The notes under the pieces: generated by a model
The model's input: the letters and a program-made list of their open reading frames with translations, nothing else
The model's database searches: none
What the model was told of the DNA's origin: nothing
Made by a program: the position numbers and the translations under genes
Source: an uncultured Bacteroidota bacterium
Lineage (GTDB): Bacteria > Bacteroidota > Bacteroidia > Bacteroidales > CAIWKO01
Assembly (NCBI GenBank): GCA_937934705.1
Contig: CALGYY010000242.1
Location: 1 to 6,856 of the forward strand
Reading direction: 5' to 3'
Length of the DNA stretch: 6,856 nucleotides
Shown: positions 6,601 through 6,856 of the stretch, in pieces
Layout of the letters: each line of letters starts with the position of its first letter
Numbering within the stretch: the first letter of the stretch is position 1

Positions 6601-6856
6601 CGTAAACCAGATGACTGGGGTTCACTCAGGGCCTGGGCGTGGGGAGCAGCACGCGGTCTTGATTATCTTGAAACCGATCCTGCTGTCGATGCAAAACATG
6701 TTGGCATTGAGGGTGTCTCACGTTATGGCAAAGCAGCGCTTGTCACACTTGCTTTTGAAGACCGGTTTGCTTTGGCATTGGTTGGTTCGTCGGGTAAAGG
6801 CGGAGCTACTCTTCACCGGCGCAATTTCGGCGAAGCTGTCGAGAGCCTTACCGGAA
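3679..6856 (+). CDS. Secreted bifunctional GH43-type glycosidase / CE15 glucuronoyl esterase (3' partial)
   Basis: The frame stays open to the window end (1059 codons seen). The ATG at 3679 is the first after an in-frame TAA at 3661. A signal peptide covers about residues 1-28: basic start, then a hydrophobic run LLFVSLFLF. Residues 45-400 form a GH43-type five-bladed propeller. Candidate base is Asp62 (LPDGEPRVF), Asp132 in MYAPD is the pKa modulator, and Glu279 in FFEAASIRK is the general acid; HGSIE and WYVFYHR (354-372) are also typical. Residues about 400-605 look like a CBM6-like beta-sandwich (IIGYKYFGFGG, VWLDGPWDN). Residues 609-706 form a second small beta-sandwich (VTQADS, KTYRVVF). 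From about 722 comes a CE15 domain, with WWEQRRPEI, GIIGLVNKGQPRKPDDWG, the nucleophile elbow GVSRYGK (Ser1014, Arg1015) and GKGGATLHRRNFGE. The catalytic His lies beyond the window. GH43 members act as beta-xylosidases or alpha-L-arabinofuranosidases; CE15 cleaves glucuronoyl esters linking xylan to lignin. Periplasmic or surface action on glucuronoxylan is inferred. Confidence 0.88.
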   Translation, partial: MKKVISVSKRLQAILLFVSLFLFPVKGSCGDPVQSGPDTLPAGKTWRTAGNPYLPLWEHLPDGEPRVFEDPDNPGKYRIYIIGSHDVRFRSYCGPDIRAWSAPVEDLSAWRDEGPIFTYPIDNQWDVMYAPDLVEVKRRDGTREYYLYPHSRGRNREAMIAKGSRPDGPFTPVNMTEDGMKTLPGSIMGFDPAVFIEYVNDPKDADYETGFRAYGFWGFQRSSAGQLDQNTMYSLRPGTQAIGYFIPASARYGVIRDPEGTVYPNVYQGEDLGSFNFFEAASIRKIGNKYVWVYSGYSGPDYGLSSTNSALRYAYGDSPLGPWKSGGVLVDSRAVVPTKDGTLLMTSYSGHNTHGSIELINDQWYVFYHRAPRGYGFARQPMVAPVTVKWDENPVAEGGKVTIRAYDPYSKDNMWTAKDSQGNEYTGAEVTSEGFHIYGLDPYKYYSAGYACFLSNTETQQDSWDIWDNDMPIGNVENGHIIGYKYFGFGGLAKDTKGLRAFKGTKPGNKTAINLFLTPRTKSAFKINVWLDGPWDNSTWNGKKIGEITVPANSAQEVTKCTADVSAYVDKLGGKHAVYLVAEGPDQGALFDLSGLGFSSRKNKIERPVTPVVSIRFNGAEIDLPATPVRSTEANGITGYDLYEAKYQIPAGTTGLPSVSASATDPEVKVAVTQADSNTGAAVVRFDYRGIIKTYRVVFEPAPAGDADRQDNAPVRFTTEQDHRNMMDQLGIKSLRPGPSGNESAPNHANYDESKATPYPDLPDLLELKNGKKVTTPEIWWEQRRPEIKEDLEKEVYGRLPEKIPAVKWNVDISEREFVGFIPVIAKKLTGHVDNSEYPLIDVKISMVLVTPANATGPVPVLMMFGRASLPAPAQPDPDELEVINNAFRRMLSARDPEVKAIFDKYPAYNPITRATGASPFGGMGTQPNADPPSTQQLLMAGWGYVMIDPASIQADNGAGLTNGIIGLVNKGQPRKPDDWGSLRAWAWGAARGLDYLETDPAVDAKHVGIEGVSRYGKAALVTLAFEDRFALALVGSSGKGGATLHRRNFGEAVESLTG

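Overview
The window looks like chromosomal DNA from a member of the Bacteroidota (order not resolvable). None of the complete genes has a convincing Shine-Dalgarno sequence. Starts are preceded by A/T-rich DNA instead, and the one plausible promoter resembles the TTTG / TAnnTTTG pattern of that phylum. The gene content (a hybrid-kinase-type receiver, a GPH-family symporter, a secreted multidomain GH43/CE15 enzyme) fits an environmental or gut polysaccharide degrader. No mobile element, RNA gene, CRISPR array or origin was seen. All five genes lie on the + strand.

Region 1 (1-612) is a signalling pair. It holds the C-terminal receiver domain of a protein that starts before the window, probably a hybrid histidine kinase, followed 12 bases later by a complete stand-alone CheY-like response regulator. 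Region 2 (613-930) is a 318-base gap without a convincing gene. It carries several small palindromes and a candidate Bacteroidota promoter.

Region 3 (931-6856) is probably one transcription unit. An unusual PlsC-type acyltransferase with an internal zinc ribbon overlaps by four bases (ATGA) the start of a 12-TM GPH/MelB-type symporter. After a further 55 bases comes a very large secreted protein that runs off the window end. Its order is signal peptide, GH43-type glycosidase, carbohydrate-binding-like beta-sandwich, a second beta-sandwich, and a CE15 glucuronoyl esterase.

Two readings of region 3 compete. In the first, the enzyme and symporter form a glucuronoxylan module: GH43 removes arabinose or xylose, CE15 cuts ester links between glucuronic acid and lignin, and the symporter imports released sugars. 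The acyltransferase is then the odd member. In the second, the tightly coupled acyltransferase and GPH protein work together on lipids, as LplT/Aas do, and the GPH protein resembles the MelB-fold lysolipid carrier MFSD2A. The GH43-CE15 gene would then be a separate neighbour. The sequence alone does not decide.
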